Shown piece by piece: positions 8,685 through 16,708 of a stretch of DNA of 64,000 nt (within the stretch, counting starts at the first letter, position 1; each line of letters begins with the position of its first letter). The notes below the pieces were generated by a model. That model was not told where the DNA came from. It saw only the letters and a program-made list of their open reading frames with translations, and made no database searches. The position numbers and the translations under genes are program-made. This DNA comes from Rhodobacteraceae bacterium M382 (lineage in GTDB: Bacteria; Pseudomonadota; Alphaproteobacteria; Rhodobacterales; Rhodobacteraceae): the NCBI GenBank assembly GCA_025141015.1, contig CP081098.1:3788501-3852500 (forward strand). The letters are read 5' to 3'.

Positions 8685-9451
8685 CACGCTGCCCCCGCGC
8701 CCAGATAGGCCTCGATCACCGCCGGGTCGGATTGCACTTCGGCTGGTGTCCCTTCGGCCAGTTTCGCACCATCGGCCAGCGCCAGCACACGATCGCTGAC
8801 ACCGGACACCAGCCCCATGTCATGTTCAACCATCAACACGGTGATCCCCATCTGTTTGCGGATGTCATCAATCCACCACCGCATGTCTTGGGTTTCCTCG
8901 ACCGACAGACCCGATGCCGGTTCATCCAACAGCAACAACCGCGGCCCCGACGCCAACGCCCGGCCCAGCTCCACCACCTTGCGCACCCCATACGGCAGCC
9001 CGGCGATCATCTTGTTGCGATAGGGTTGCAGGTCCAGGAAATCGATCACCTCTTCGACCGCCTCGCGGTGGGCGTGTTCCTCGCGCCGGACGCTGGGGGT
9101 GAAAAACATCTGTTCGACCAGCGACGCCTTGCGGTGGCGATGGCGCCCGACCAACAGGTTCTGCAACACCGTGGCGTGGTCAAACAGTTCGATATTCTGA
9201 AACGTGCGCGCAATCCCCAGATCCGCCACCTCATCGGCCTTGCACTCCAACAGGTTCTGCCCGTCGAACTGAAAGCTTCCGGCAAAAGGTTCGTAGAACC
9301 GCGAAATCAGGTTGAACACCGTCGACTTGCCTGCCCCATTCGGTCCGACGATGGCATAGACCTCGCCCTCCTGAACAGAAAAGCTCAGGTCATTCACAGC
9401 GACCACGCCGCCAAATTTGAGCGTCGCGTTGTTGATCTCCAAAAGGCTCAT
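8684..9451 (-). CDS. LivG-type ABC transporter ATPase
   Basis: A 255-residue ATPase with Walker A GPNGAGKST, Walker B LLLLDEP and the ISRFYEP region after Walker A typical of LivG. The signature helix is divergent: it reads YGVRKVVELGRALA instead of LSGGQ, as is common in LivG proteins. The start overlaps the LivM stop by 4 bp (ATGA) and its stop overlaps the LivF start, showing tight coupling within the importer operon. Confidence 0.88.
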   Translation of the reverse strand: MSLLEINNATLKFGGVVAVNDLSFSVQEGEVYAIVGPNGAGKSTVFNLISRFYEPFAGSFQFDGQNLLECKADEVADLGIARTFQNIELFDHATVLQNLLVGRHRHRKASLVEQMFFTPSVRREEHAHREAVEEVIDFLDLQPYRNKMIAGLPYGVRKVVELGRALASGPRLLLLDEPASGLSVEETQDMRWWIDDIRKQMGITVLMVEHDMGLVSGVSDRVLALADGAKLAEGTPAEVQSDPAVIEAYLGAGAA

Positions 9452-10533
9452 CTCAAACGCTCCGTCTTCAGATAGGATTTCTGCCGCTTGAACATATCCT
9501 TGCGCGCAAAGGGGAACAGTTCGAACCAGGTGCGGATTTTCAGCCAGCGGCCGTAAATCCCCATGGGTTCAAACAGGATGAACAGGATCAGGATCAACCC
9601 GAACACCCCGGTTTCCAGCCCCGGAATGGCAACGCCGCCGCCGCCGATCATGTCCTTGCCGATCGACAATGCCTGCGGCAGGAATGCCACGACGACTGCG
9701 CCAAAAAACGCGCCGTGGATCGATCCCAGCCCCCCAATGACGATCATCATCAACAGCGTGATCGAAATCACCAACGAAAACGTCTCGTTATTGAACGTCC
9801 CGGCATAATACCCCATCAACGCCCCGGCCCAGCCGGTGATCATGCATGACAAGCCAAAGGCCATACCCTTGGTCCGGGCAATATGCACCCCCATGGCGGT
9901 GGCCGATACTTCGCTGTCGCGCACCGCAGCAAAGGCACGCCCCAAGGGCGAGCGCAGCAGGTTGCGATAAAACAGCGTGCAGATGATCGTGACGACCAGC
10001 ACCAGATAATAGAAGCGCGCCGGCATCGACCAGCGTTCGATTTCGAACCCGAAAATGGTGATCATGTCAGGGAATTTCCCCGACACGCCGCCCGTCCAGG
10101 GCTCCAGCAGCACGATAATGTCATCGGCCAGAATGGACAGCGCGATGGTCGCAATCGCCAGATAGATCCCATGCAGCCGCAGCACCGGTATGGCGATCAG
10201 CGTTCCAATCACGCCGGTCAGCACGCCAGCCAACGGAAAAGCGACGATAAAGGGGAGCCCCAATTCAATCAGGATCGTATTGGCATAACACCCCACGGCC
10301 AGAAACGCCGCATGTCCCAGACTGGCCTGACCGGTCTGCCCGGTCAGCAGCATCAGCCCCAAACCCGCGATGGCCCAGATCAGAACATTCGTGACCTCGC
10401 CCAGATAAAATTCGTCAATCAGCCACGGGAGCCCAAAGGCAAGAGCCAACAGCGCCGCATAGACCGAGAACGTCCAGCGATCCGGGAACAGGCGGATGTC
10501 GTGCTCATAAGAGGTTTTGAAGTGAATGCGCAT
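9448..10533 (-). CDS. LivM-type ABC transporter permease
   Basis: A 361-residue membrane protein with about 8-10 hydrophobic segments. The conserved permease features GQTGQASLGHAAF (near residue 65) and GGLGSIHGAFFGA (C-terminal half) are those of the LivM family. A long hydrophilic tail follows the last membrane segment. It sits 3 bp after LivH and overlaps LivG by 4 bp, so it acts as one half of the heterodimeric channel of this importer. Confidence 0.9.
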   Translation of the reverse strand: MRIHFKTSYEHDIRLFPDRWTFSVYAALLALAFGLPWLIDEFYLGEVTNVLIWAIAGLGLMLLTGQTGQASLGHAAFLAVGCYANTILIELGLPFIVAFPLAGVLTGVIGTLIAIPVLRLHGIYLAIATIALSILADDIIVLLEPWTGGVSGKFPDMITIFGFEIERWSMPARFYYLVLVVTIICTLFYRNLLRSPLGRAFAAVRDSEVSATAMGVHIARTKGMAFGLSCMITGWAGALMGYYAGTFNNETFSLVISITLLMMIVIGGLGSIHGAFFGAVVVAFLPQALSIGKDMIGGGGVAIPGLETGVFGLILILFILFEPMGIYGRWLKIRTWFELFPFARKDMFKRQKSYLKTERLR

Positions 10534-10536
10534 GAC

Positions 10537-11412
10537 TTAGACCTTCTTGATCCGGACCTGACTGAACAATCCGTGTGGACGGAAGATCAGGACCGCAAGC
10601 AACAGCACATAGGGCGCAATCTGGGAGTAGCCGGCCTCTAGGTAACGCGCTGCGAACGGTTCAATGATGCCAACGATCAGCCCTCCGGCCAATGCGCCGG
10701 GCAGCGACCCGAACCCGCCAATGACGGCGGCGGCAAAGGCTTTGATCCCCAACAGACCCGCATTGGGGTCAATCGCGCCTTTAGAGGCAAACAGGATACC
10801 AGCCACGGCAGCCACCGCGCCCGCAAGCCCCCAGATCATGCCCTGCACCCGTTTGACCGGAATACCCATGTAATACGCCGCCATCTGGTTCTGGCTGGCC
10901 GCCTGCATCGCCAGACCCAATTTGGTGCGTTGAAAGAACTGATAGAGGAAAATGGTGAGCAGAACTGTCACGATGATCACCGCCACATCCGCCATGCCCA
11001 GAACAACTCCGCCCATCTGCAAATCACCCAGCGCCAGCGGGCTTTCCAGAGTTTGCGGTTCATGTCCCCAGATCGCCCCGGCAATGAACCGGATCACGAA
11101 CCCCAGCGCAATGGTCAGGATCACCACCGCTGTCTGGCTTTGCCCGAACAGATGCCGCAGGACGAAGAGATCCAACAGATATCCAAGGATCGCCATGATT
11201 GCGATGGCCAGCGGTGCAGCGACCCAAAAGGGCAGGTGCATGTATTCGGCATTGGTGAGACCCAGGGTCACAAACGCCCCCAGCATCATGAAATCGCCCT
11301 GAGCGAAATTGACCGCCTCGGTGGCCTTGTAAATCAGCACAAAGCCAAGCGCGATCAGGCCATAAACACAGCCATTCGCAAGGCCGCTGACCAGCAGCTG
11401 CAATACGTCCAA
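10537..11412 (-). CDS. LivH-type ABC transporter permease
   Basis: I choose a TTG start at 11412 because GGGAGGAC lies at normal spacing upstream and the protein then opens LDVLQLLVSGLANG, the usual LivH start; an upstream GTG would add 14 non-conserved residues. The 291-residue product has hydrophobic segments throughout and the family blocks NFAQGDFMMLGAF and GGFGSLPGALAGG. It is the first gene of the LIV operon, and the TetR gene diverges from it across a 331-bp region. Confidence 0.85.
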   Translation of the reverse strand: MDVLQLLVSGLANGCVYGLIALGFVLIYKATEAVNFAQGDFMMLGAFVTLGLTNAEYMHLPFWVAAPLAIAIMAILGYLLDLFVLRHLFGQSQTAVVILTIALGFVIRFIAGAIWGHEPQTLESPLALGDLQMGGVVLGMADVAVIIVTVLLTIFLYQFFQRTKLGLAMQAASQNQMAAYYMGIPVKRVQGMIWGLAGAVAAVAGILFASKGAIDPNAGLLGIKAFAAAVIGGFGSLPGALAGGLIVGIIEPFAARYLEAGYSQIAPYVLLLAVLIFRPHGLFSQVRIKKV

Positions 11413-11743
11413 ATTGTCCTCCCTCCACCCCGCGGGGCGGTATGTTGCCGACACGTTGGCCAGCTGGTGCGCCTTTTGTTCTGAGGTCGACGATCAACGT
11501 CCGATCCTCATTGGCGTCAAAAACAGACTAGCGAGTATGTTTTTTCCCTGTCAATCCGCGCGACCCAGCGTCAAAATGGAAAAAACCGCAAAACACGGCA
11601 AACTGACGGCGGGGCAACATGTGATCCCGGCTGGAAGGGCGGGGGGCAACGGGCGTCACGGCCCAGACAGACCAGACTCAATGCGTCCCCATACCGGCTC
11701 CACACGCACCGGCTCGAACACAGCCTCCAAACCGGAAGGAAAA
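11413..11743. other. Divergent intergenic region between livH and tetR
   Basis: About 330 bp hold the promoters of the LIV operon and the divergent TetR gene. An A/T-rich patch near 11520-11550 (TATGTTTTTT) and a ribosome site GGAAGGA before the TetR ATG are visible. I found no convincing operator palindrome and no coding potential. Confidence 0.5.
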
Positions 11744-12376
11744 ATGCTCGAAACTTTATCGACTTCCAAAAGTGAGATCCTGGACGCAGCCGCGTGGTGT
11801 TTTATGACGCTGGGCTGCGACTCGGCTTCGATTGATGATATCGCCGGACACCTGGGGTCGACCAAGGGGCGGATCTATCACCACTTTCCCTCCAAGGGCG
11901 CATTGCTGAGCGCCGTGCAATTGCGCGCCGCCCGGTTCACCTATCGTGCGGTTGCCCCGGTCGTTGATCTGGATCTGTCCCCGGATCGCTGCCTGCACCG
12001 GATGTCACGCACCCACGTACAGGAGGTCCTGCGCACCCTGCCCTATCACAAGGTCGTCCTGCAAAGCTTCAGCGCCGTCGATCCAAAGTCTCCGATCGCC
12101 TTTGAACAGGACCTGCGCACGCAGCTGCGCAAAGAGCAGCGGTATTATGCCGGGTTGTTTCTGGACGTCATCAAACGTGGACAGACGGACGGCTGTTTTA
12201 CCATGGGCGGAGACCCGAGGGTCGCCATGGCCAGCGTGCTGACCCTGCTGAACGCACCACTGTTCTGGTATCAGCCGCGCCAGGACAATTCAAAACGCTT
12301 TGACACGGCCCTGGCGGGCCAACTGGCCGCCATGGCGGTGGCCTCTCTGAAACACCCCAGCGACGGCGCGCTGTGA
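11744..12376 (+). CDS. TetR/AcrR-family transcriptional regulator
   Basis: The 210-residue protein starts at an ATG directly after GGAAGGAAAA. It has a TetR helix-turn-helix: ILDAAAWCF, ASIDDIAGHLGSTKGRIYHHF (shown in part), then PSKGALL. The C-terminal ligand-binding half is not diagnostic. It diverges from the LIV importer/acyl-CoA ligase operon and is probably its repressor, with the imported acid or its CoA ester as inducer (inference from context). Confidence 0.85.
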   Translation: MLETLSTSKSEILDAAAWCFMTLGCDSASIDDIAGHLGSTKGRIYHHFPSKGALLSAVQLRAARFTYRAVAPVVDLDLSPDRCLHRMSRTHVQEVLRTLPYHKVVLQSFSAVDPKSPIAFEQDLRTQLRKEQRYYAGLFLDVIKRGQTDGCFTMGGDPRVAMASVLTLLNAPLFWYQPRQDNSKRFDTALAGQLAAMAVASLKHPSDGAL

Positions 12377-12584
12377 TCCATGCCGCACAGGGGCGCTGCC
12401 CCTCTGCCCCGTCGGGGCATTCACCCCGGAGTTTTTGGGCGAGATGAATGAAGGAGCGGGGTGCCCGGCTCCCTCATTGGTGTGTTGAAGAGCGGCATCG
12501 GGGCCCCGCCCAGCCGCGCCCAGTCCCCCCCAGTCCCGGCCAGCCGCGCCCGGACCGCTTTGCCAGTGCCGTGCGGTACGGCGT
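12377..12584. repeat. Convergent intergenic region with extragenic repeat (copy 1) and direct repeats
   Basis: Positions 12390-12450 hold two small hairpins (GGGGC-GCT-GCCCC and TGCCCC-GTC-GGGGCA) followed by ATTCACCCC and GTTTTTGGG. The same layout occurs inverted at 20695-20757. CAGCCGCGCCC is also directly repeated at 12511 and 12541. The block lies between convergent genes and may help end transcription. Confidence 0.7.
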
Positions 12585-14276
12585 TCAGCCCATCCAGCGG
12601 CGCACTGGCGCATTGCTTTCTTCCAGCGCCTGCGTGACCACGTCGATCAGGGTCGGACCGTCATGGGCAATCGCCTCACGCAGCACCCGCTCGAGATCGT
12701 CGGGATTCTCCACCCGCCAGGACTTCACACCATAGGCCGCAGCAACGGCGGCGTGATCCGTCCGATTGAAGTCCACATTGTAATAGCGAGCGTCCTTGTC
12801 GGCAAATTGGCTGGCCTTGATCCAGCCAAAGTTCGAATTCGAGAACACGATATAGGTGATCGGCGCGCGCGCCCGACAGACGGTTTCCAGCTCGCCCACG
12901 GTAAAGCCAAAGGAGCCATCCCCCATCAGCGCCACAGTTTTCGACGCAGGGCGTCCGAACCACGCCCCCAGCGCCGCCGACAGCGAATAGCCCAGCGCGC
13001 CATGGGCCCGGTTGGTGATGAAATGACGCCCCGGTTGCGGCAGTTGGTAGTAGGCCGAGAAATAGGGGCAGCTGGTGCCGGGGTCCGACACCACGGTGGC
13101 ATCCGCAGGCAGCGTGTTCATCAGCGCCTGGATCACCCGTTCCGGGCGGATCGGGGCCTGATCCGATTGTGCCAGCTTGTCAAAGATCTCGAACTTGCGC
13201 GCTTTTCGTTCGGCAATCGCCGCCGCGCCGCCGAATGTGTCAGCCCCCTGATCGCGGGTGTCCAGCACCGCGTTGACCTCGGCCAATGCCAGGCGCAGAT
13301 CGCCCACCACCGCCACTTCGGTCTGGTAATTGGCGTTCATCACCATCGGGTCATTGTCGAAATGTACGATACGGGTGCCGGGTTTGGGAGCCTCCCATCG
13401 CGCTGTGGTGGTAGACCCGGCACGCGCGCCCATGAACACCACAAGGTCCGCGGCCTCCATCATCTCCCAGGTCTCATCGGTGCCGCCGTTCGACCCGACC
13501 ACACCCAGACAGTTGGGGTGGGTTTCCGCCAGCGAGCCCTGCCCCGAGATCGAGGTGGCGACCGGAATGTCCAGACGGGTGGCAAGGCGGTCCAGCTCCT
13601 CCATCGCCCCGGCAATCACCACACCACCGCCGCAGACGATCAGCGGGTTTTTCGCCGAAATGATTGCCTCGACTGCCGCCTGCGCCGCGCCGGGGGCCGG
13701 GGCCTGAGGATAGGCCGGATAACTGTTGGTCGCGCCATCCGCCCAGATGTCCGACGGGTCCACCGCATCATATTGCACGTCATAGGGCAGACCAATATGG
13801 GCCGCCCCCGACCGCCCCGTGGTCATCGCACGAAACGCCGCACGCACCATGCGCGGGATATGGTCGGACCGTTTGATCACCGTGTTCCATTTGGTCAGAG
13901 GCGCCATCAGCGCCTCCTGATTGACCTCGGTCAGCGGGTATTTCCCATAAGAGGCCACCGAAATATCAGTGGTGATGCCCAGCACAGCATAGGAGCTCTC
14001 GGATGCTTCGATCAGACCCGGCAGGATATAGGTCGCACCACCGCCTGACGGCCCTTCGGCCACGCCGACCTTGCCGGTCACACGGGAATAGCCGTCTGCC
14101 ATATAGGTGGCACTGCGTTCGTCGCGGGTCAGCACATGGGTGATGTTGTGATCCAGCCGCAGCATCGCGTCGTAAAACGGCAGCGTGGTATCCCCACACA
14201 GGCCAAAGATATGTTCGACGCCCTGTGCCTCGAGCATACGCACCATCGCTTCGGCACCATTCATCTGGTTTTCCAT
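12585..14276 (-). CDS. Thiamine-diphosphate-dependent enzyme of the acetolactate-synthase family
   Basis: The 563-residue protein has the three-domain plan of ThDP decarboxylases and synthases. The N-terminal part reads GVEHIFGLCGDTTLP, then RDERSATYMADGYSR with the conserved catalytic Glu. A central Rossmann-like domain and a C-terminal ThDP-binding motif GDGSFGF...SNSNFG follow. I chose the ATG at 14276, with GGGGGAG upstream. Reactions in the family include acetolactate synthase, sulfoacetaldehyde acetyltransferase and benzoylformate decarboxylase; none can be assigned. It diverges from a GntR gene followed by a racemase-family gene, so it is more likely catabolic than biosynthetic IlvB. 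Confidence 0.82.
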   Translation of the reverse strand: MENQMNGAEAMVRMLEAQGVEHIFGLCGDTTLPFYDAMLRLDHNITHVLTRDERSATYMADGYSRVTGKVGVAEGPSGGGATYILPGLIEASESSYAVLGITTDISVASYGKYPLTEVNQEALMAPLTKWNTVIKRSDHIPRMVRAAFRAMTTGRSGAAHIGLPYDVQYDAVDPSDIWADGATNSYPAYPQAPAPGAAQAAVEAIISAKNPLIVCGGGVVIAGAMEELDRLATRLDIPVATSISGQGSLAETHPNCLGVVGSNGGTDETWEMMEAADLVVFMGARAGSTTTARWEAPKPGTRIVHFDNDPMVMNANYQTEVAVVGDLRLALAEVNAVLDTRDQGADTFGGAAAIAERKARKFEIFDKLAQSDQAPIRPERVIQALMNTLPADATVVSDPGTSCPYFSAYYQLPQPGRHFITNRAHGALGYSLSAALGAWFGRPASKTVALMGDGSFGFTVGELETVCRARAPITYIVFSNSNFGWIKASQFADKDARYYNVDFNRTDHAAVAAAYGVKSWRVENPDDLERVLREAIAHDGPTLIDVVTQALEESNAPVRRWMG

Positions 14277-14409
14277 CGTCGGAAACTCCCCCGGTTCATC
14301 GCCCGCCACGGGCCTGCGTTCAAAATTGTATACAGCTTAAAATGCAATATTGCACACGAGTCAATCCCGTATTAAGGTCACCCTGAACACACACCCGGCG
14401 AGGATTGGG

Positions 14410-15114
14410 ATGGCGAAACCAGAAAGCCCCAGATCAGAAAGCAATGTAGACCGGCTGTACGAGGCGCTCAGACGCATGGCGTCGGATTTCGCCTTTAAAC
14501 CCGATGCGCGGATCAACGAAAGCGCGCTGGCCACACAGCTGGATGCCTCACGCACCCCGATCCGCGAAGCGCTGAACCGGTTGGTGGCCGAGGGGTTCCT
14601 GACCTTTCAATCGGGGCGCGGGTTTTTCTGCCGGTCCCTGTCGCCCGAATTGGTGATGGATCTGTACGAGGCCCGCGTCGCGGTCGAAGTCGAAGCCGTC
14701 CGGCTGGCCTGTGTGCGTGGCAGCGACGCTGAGATCACATCGCTGATGAACGAACTCGACGAAATCGCCCCGGATTATACCCCCGACGCCGACCCGGAAT
14801 CCCTGTTGGCGATGGATGAACGGTTCCACGGCCAACTGGCCGCTCTTTCGGGCAATGGTGAACTGGGTCGGATGCTGGCCAATCTGAACGACCGGATCCG
14901 CTATATCCGTCTCATCGACCTGAAACGCCTGCGCGAGACCGCCAATGACGGTCAGACCATGGTGTCGGCCCATCGTCGCATCCTCGAGGCGATTGCCAGC
15001 CGCGATGCAGATGCGGCCAGCACCCAAATGCGTGCCCACATCGAACGCCGTCGCGAAGGCGCGACGCAGGCGGTGCGCGACGCCTATGCCCAACTTTATG
15101 TTCCGGAATTCTAA
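14410..15114 (+). CDS. GntR-family (FadR/FCD subtype) transcriptional regulator
   Basis: A 234-residue regulator starts at an ATG with GAGGA upstream. The winged helix covers about residues 10-75 (LYEALRRMASDF, then LDASRTPIREALNRL), and the all-helical FCD ligand domain includes ERFHGQLAALSGN and a later AHRRILEAI, which carry metal-binding His residues. FCD regulators usually sense small organic acids. It lies between the divergent ThDP enzyme gene and the racemase-family gene 13 bp downstream, so it probably controls both. Confidence 0.87.
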   Translation: MAKPESPRSESNVDRLYEALRRMASDFAFKPDARINESALATQLDASRTPIREALNRLVAEGFLTFQSGRGFFCRSLSPELVMDLYEARVAVEVEAVRLACVRGSDAEITSLMNELDEIAPDYTPDADPESLLAMDERFHGQLAALSGNGELGRMLANLNDRIRYIRLIDLKRLRETANDGQTMVSAHRRILEAIASRDADAASTQMRAHIERRREGATQAVRDAYAQLYVPEF

Positions 15115-15127
15115 AGGAAACCACCCC

Positions 15128-15880
15128 ATGTCCACACTCAGTTCCACATTCGGGGGCGGCAAGACAGTCTATGGCGCATCGGTCGGTATCCTGATGCTGG
15201 AAACCCGATTTCCCCGCATTCCCGGTGACATGGGCAATGCGTTGACCTGGCCGTTTCCGGTGCAATACCGGGTGGTGCGCGGTGCCTCACCGGACAAGGT
15301 GGTGCGCGGCAACCCCAAGGATCTCCTGGATATCTTTGTCGAGGCAGGTCAGGATCTGGTTGCTTCGGGGTGTGATGGCATCACCACCAATTGTGGCTTT
15401 CTGGCGCTGGTTCAGGACGATCTGCGCGCGGCGTTGGGCGTTCCGGTGGCGACCTCATCGCTCATGCAGGTGCCGATGGTCCAGGCGCTGTTGCCTCCGG
15501 GCAAGAAGGTGGTGATTTTGACAATCTCCAAGGCAACCCTGAGCGACGCCCACCTGCGCGCTGCCAATGTGCCTGCGGATACACCGGTCTATGGCACCGA
15601 TGGCGGAACCGTCTTTACCCGCGACATCCTCGGGGACGCAGCCGAAATCGACTTTGCCGCCTGCCGCCAGGACATGCTGGATGCAGCGGACGAGATCATG
15701 GCCAATGAACCCGACGTGGGCGCCATCGTGCTGGAGTGTACCAATATGGTTCCCTACGCGGCTGATGTGCGCAAACGCACCGGGTTGCCGGTCTATTCGA
15801 TCGAGAGCTTTGTCAGTTGGTTTCAGGCCGGGCTGATGCCGCGCCGTTACCCTCTGGATCTGGATGATCCGCGGCGATAA
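15128..15880 (+). CDS. Aspartate/glutamate racemase-family protein
   Basis: A 250-residue protein starts after AAAGGAAACC. The two active-site Cys regions of the Asp/Glu racemase superfamily are present: ITTNCGF in the N-terminal half and VLECTNM in the C-terminal half. The superfamily includes amino-acid racemases, hydantoin racemase and maleate isomerase/arylmalonate decarboxylase, so racemisation is not certain. Encoded directly behind the GntR regulator, it probably works in the same small catabolic pathway as the ThDP enzyme. Confidence 0.78.
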   Translation: MSTLSSTFGGGKTVYGASVGILMLETRFPRIPGDMGNALTWPFPVQYRVVRGASPDKVVRGNPKDLLDIFVEAGQDLVASGCDGITTNCGFLALVQDDLRAALGVPVATSSLMQVPMVQALLPPGKKVVILTISKATLSDAHLRAANVPADTPVYGTDGGTVFTRDILGDAAEIDFAACRQDMLDAADEIMANEPDVGAIVLECTNMVPYAADVRKRTGLPVYSIESFVSWFQAGLMPRRYPLDLDDPRR

Positions 15881-15913
15881 CAGCAAAACAGCCCCCACAT
15901 GGGCGGCACTGTC

Positions 15914-15985
15914 GCGGACACATTGGGGAAACATCGGAGACACATCGGGGACACATGGGGAGGGGGACATCGGGGGAGAGCCCCC
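15914..15985. repeat. Degenerate 11-bp tandem repeat with small GC hairpin
   Basis: The core ACATCGGGGAC recurs with ACAT at 15920, 15931, 15942, 15953 and 15967 (11, 11, 11 and 14 bp steps). A GGGGG-AGAG-CCCCC hairpin followed by TATTT lies at its right end. It sits between convergent genes and could act as a terminator. Confidence 0.6.
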
Positions 15986-16647
15986 TATTTCAACGTCGCC
16001 TCCATCCCCGCCACGCAAAACGTCAACAACACCTTGTCATCCGGGCTGCGCAGACGCGGACCTTCGCCGCCCAGCGCCTCGATCCGCCACGCCGACGTCA
16101 CCTGCGCCAACAGCGCCGCGACGGAATAGGTGAACCCGGCTGAAACCCGCCGCTTGGACACCCGCGGATAGAGCGCGGCAATTTCATCGACAAATTGCTG
16201 CGCAACGGGGTCGAAACACACCATCGCCAGCGATCGCCACCGGGTGTCAGCCGACACATAGGCCACCAGACGGGCATAGGCCATCCATTGCGCCCCCCCG
16301 GTCCGCGCCAGCTCCAGATAGGGCAGCAGGAAACACTCCATGATTGCCGGCACATCCAGATCCCCCACTGCCCTGCGACCGGCCAGCGCCTCCAGCCGAC
16401 GCCGGGACAGCTCATCCGCGCGCCGTGCAACCACCACATGGAACAAGGCCGCCTTGTTGCCCGCGTGATGCGACACCAACCCCACCTGAACCTGGGCCTC
16501 TACCGCAATGTCGCGCATCGACGTGCCATCAAACCCGCGCTCTGCAAACAGCCGCTCGGCCGCATCCAGGATCCGCGCCCGGGTTTGCAACGACCGCTGT
16601 GACGGGGCGCGCTGGCGTTGTTTGTCTGGTCCAGCGTCCGAATTCAT
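15985..16647 (-). CDS. TetR/AcrR-family transcriptional regulator
   Basis: A 220-residue TetR protein. The helix-turn-helix includes ARILDAAERLFAERGF and TSMRDIAVEAQVQVG, with VSHHAGNKAALF after it. The ATG at 16647 is preferred because AAGGCAG precedes it; another ATG lies five codons upstream. The C-terminal domain has no diagnostic motif. It diverges from the flavin monooxygenase operon across about 60 bp that contain a palindrome fitting a TetR operator, so it is the probable repressor of that operon and of itself. Confidence 0.86.
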   Translation of the reverse strand: MNSDAGPDKQRQRAPSQRSLQTRARILDAAERLFAERGFDGTSMRDIAVEAQVQVGLVSHHAGNKAALFHVVVARRADELSRRRLEALAGRRAVGDLDVPAIMECFLLPYLELARTGGAQWMAYARLVAYVSADTRWRSLAMVCFDPVAQQFVDEIAALYPRVSKRRVSAGFTYSVAALLAQVTSAWRIEALGGEGPRLRSPDDKVLLTFCVAGMEATLK

Positions 16648-16666
16648 GACTCTGCCTTGCATTATT

Positions 16667-16682
16667 TTGAACGCTCGTACAA
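16667..16682. promoter_or_regulatory. Putative TetR operator
   Basis: A 16-bp imperfect palindrome TTGAACGCTCGTACAA (12 of 16 positions symmetric: TTG-n-ACG-nn-CGT-n-CAA) lies in the short divergent region between the TetR gene and the monooxygenase gene. Confidence 0.5.
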
Positions 16683-16708
16683 TCTAAGGAAAAATTGGCG
16701 GAGGGGCA

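Noticed and set aside
15914-15985. Possible CRISPR-like repeat array
   Set aside because: Units are only 11 bp, degenerate and contiguous without spacers, and no cas genes are nearby.
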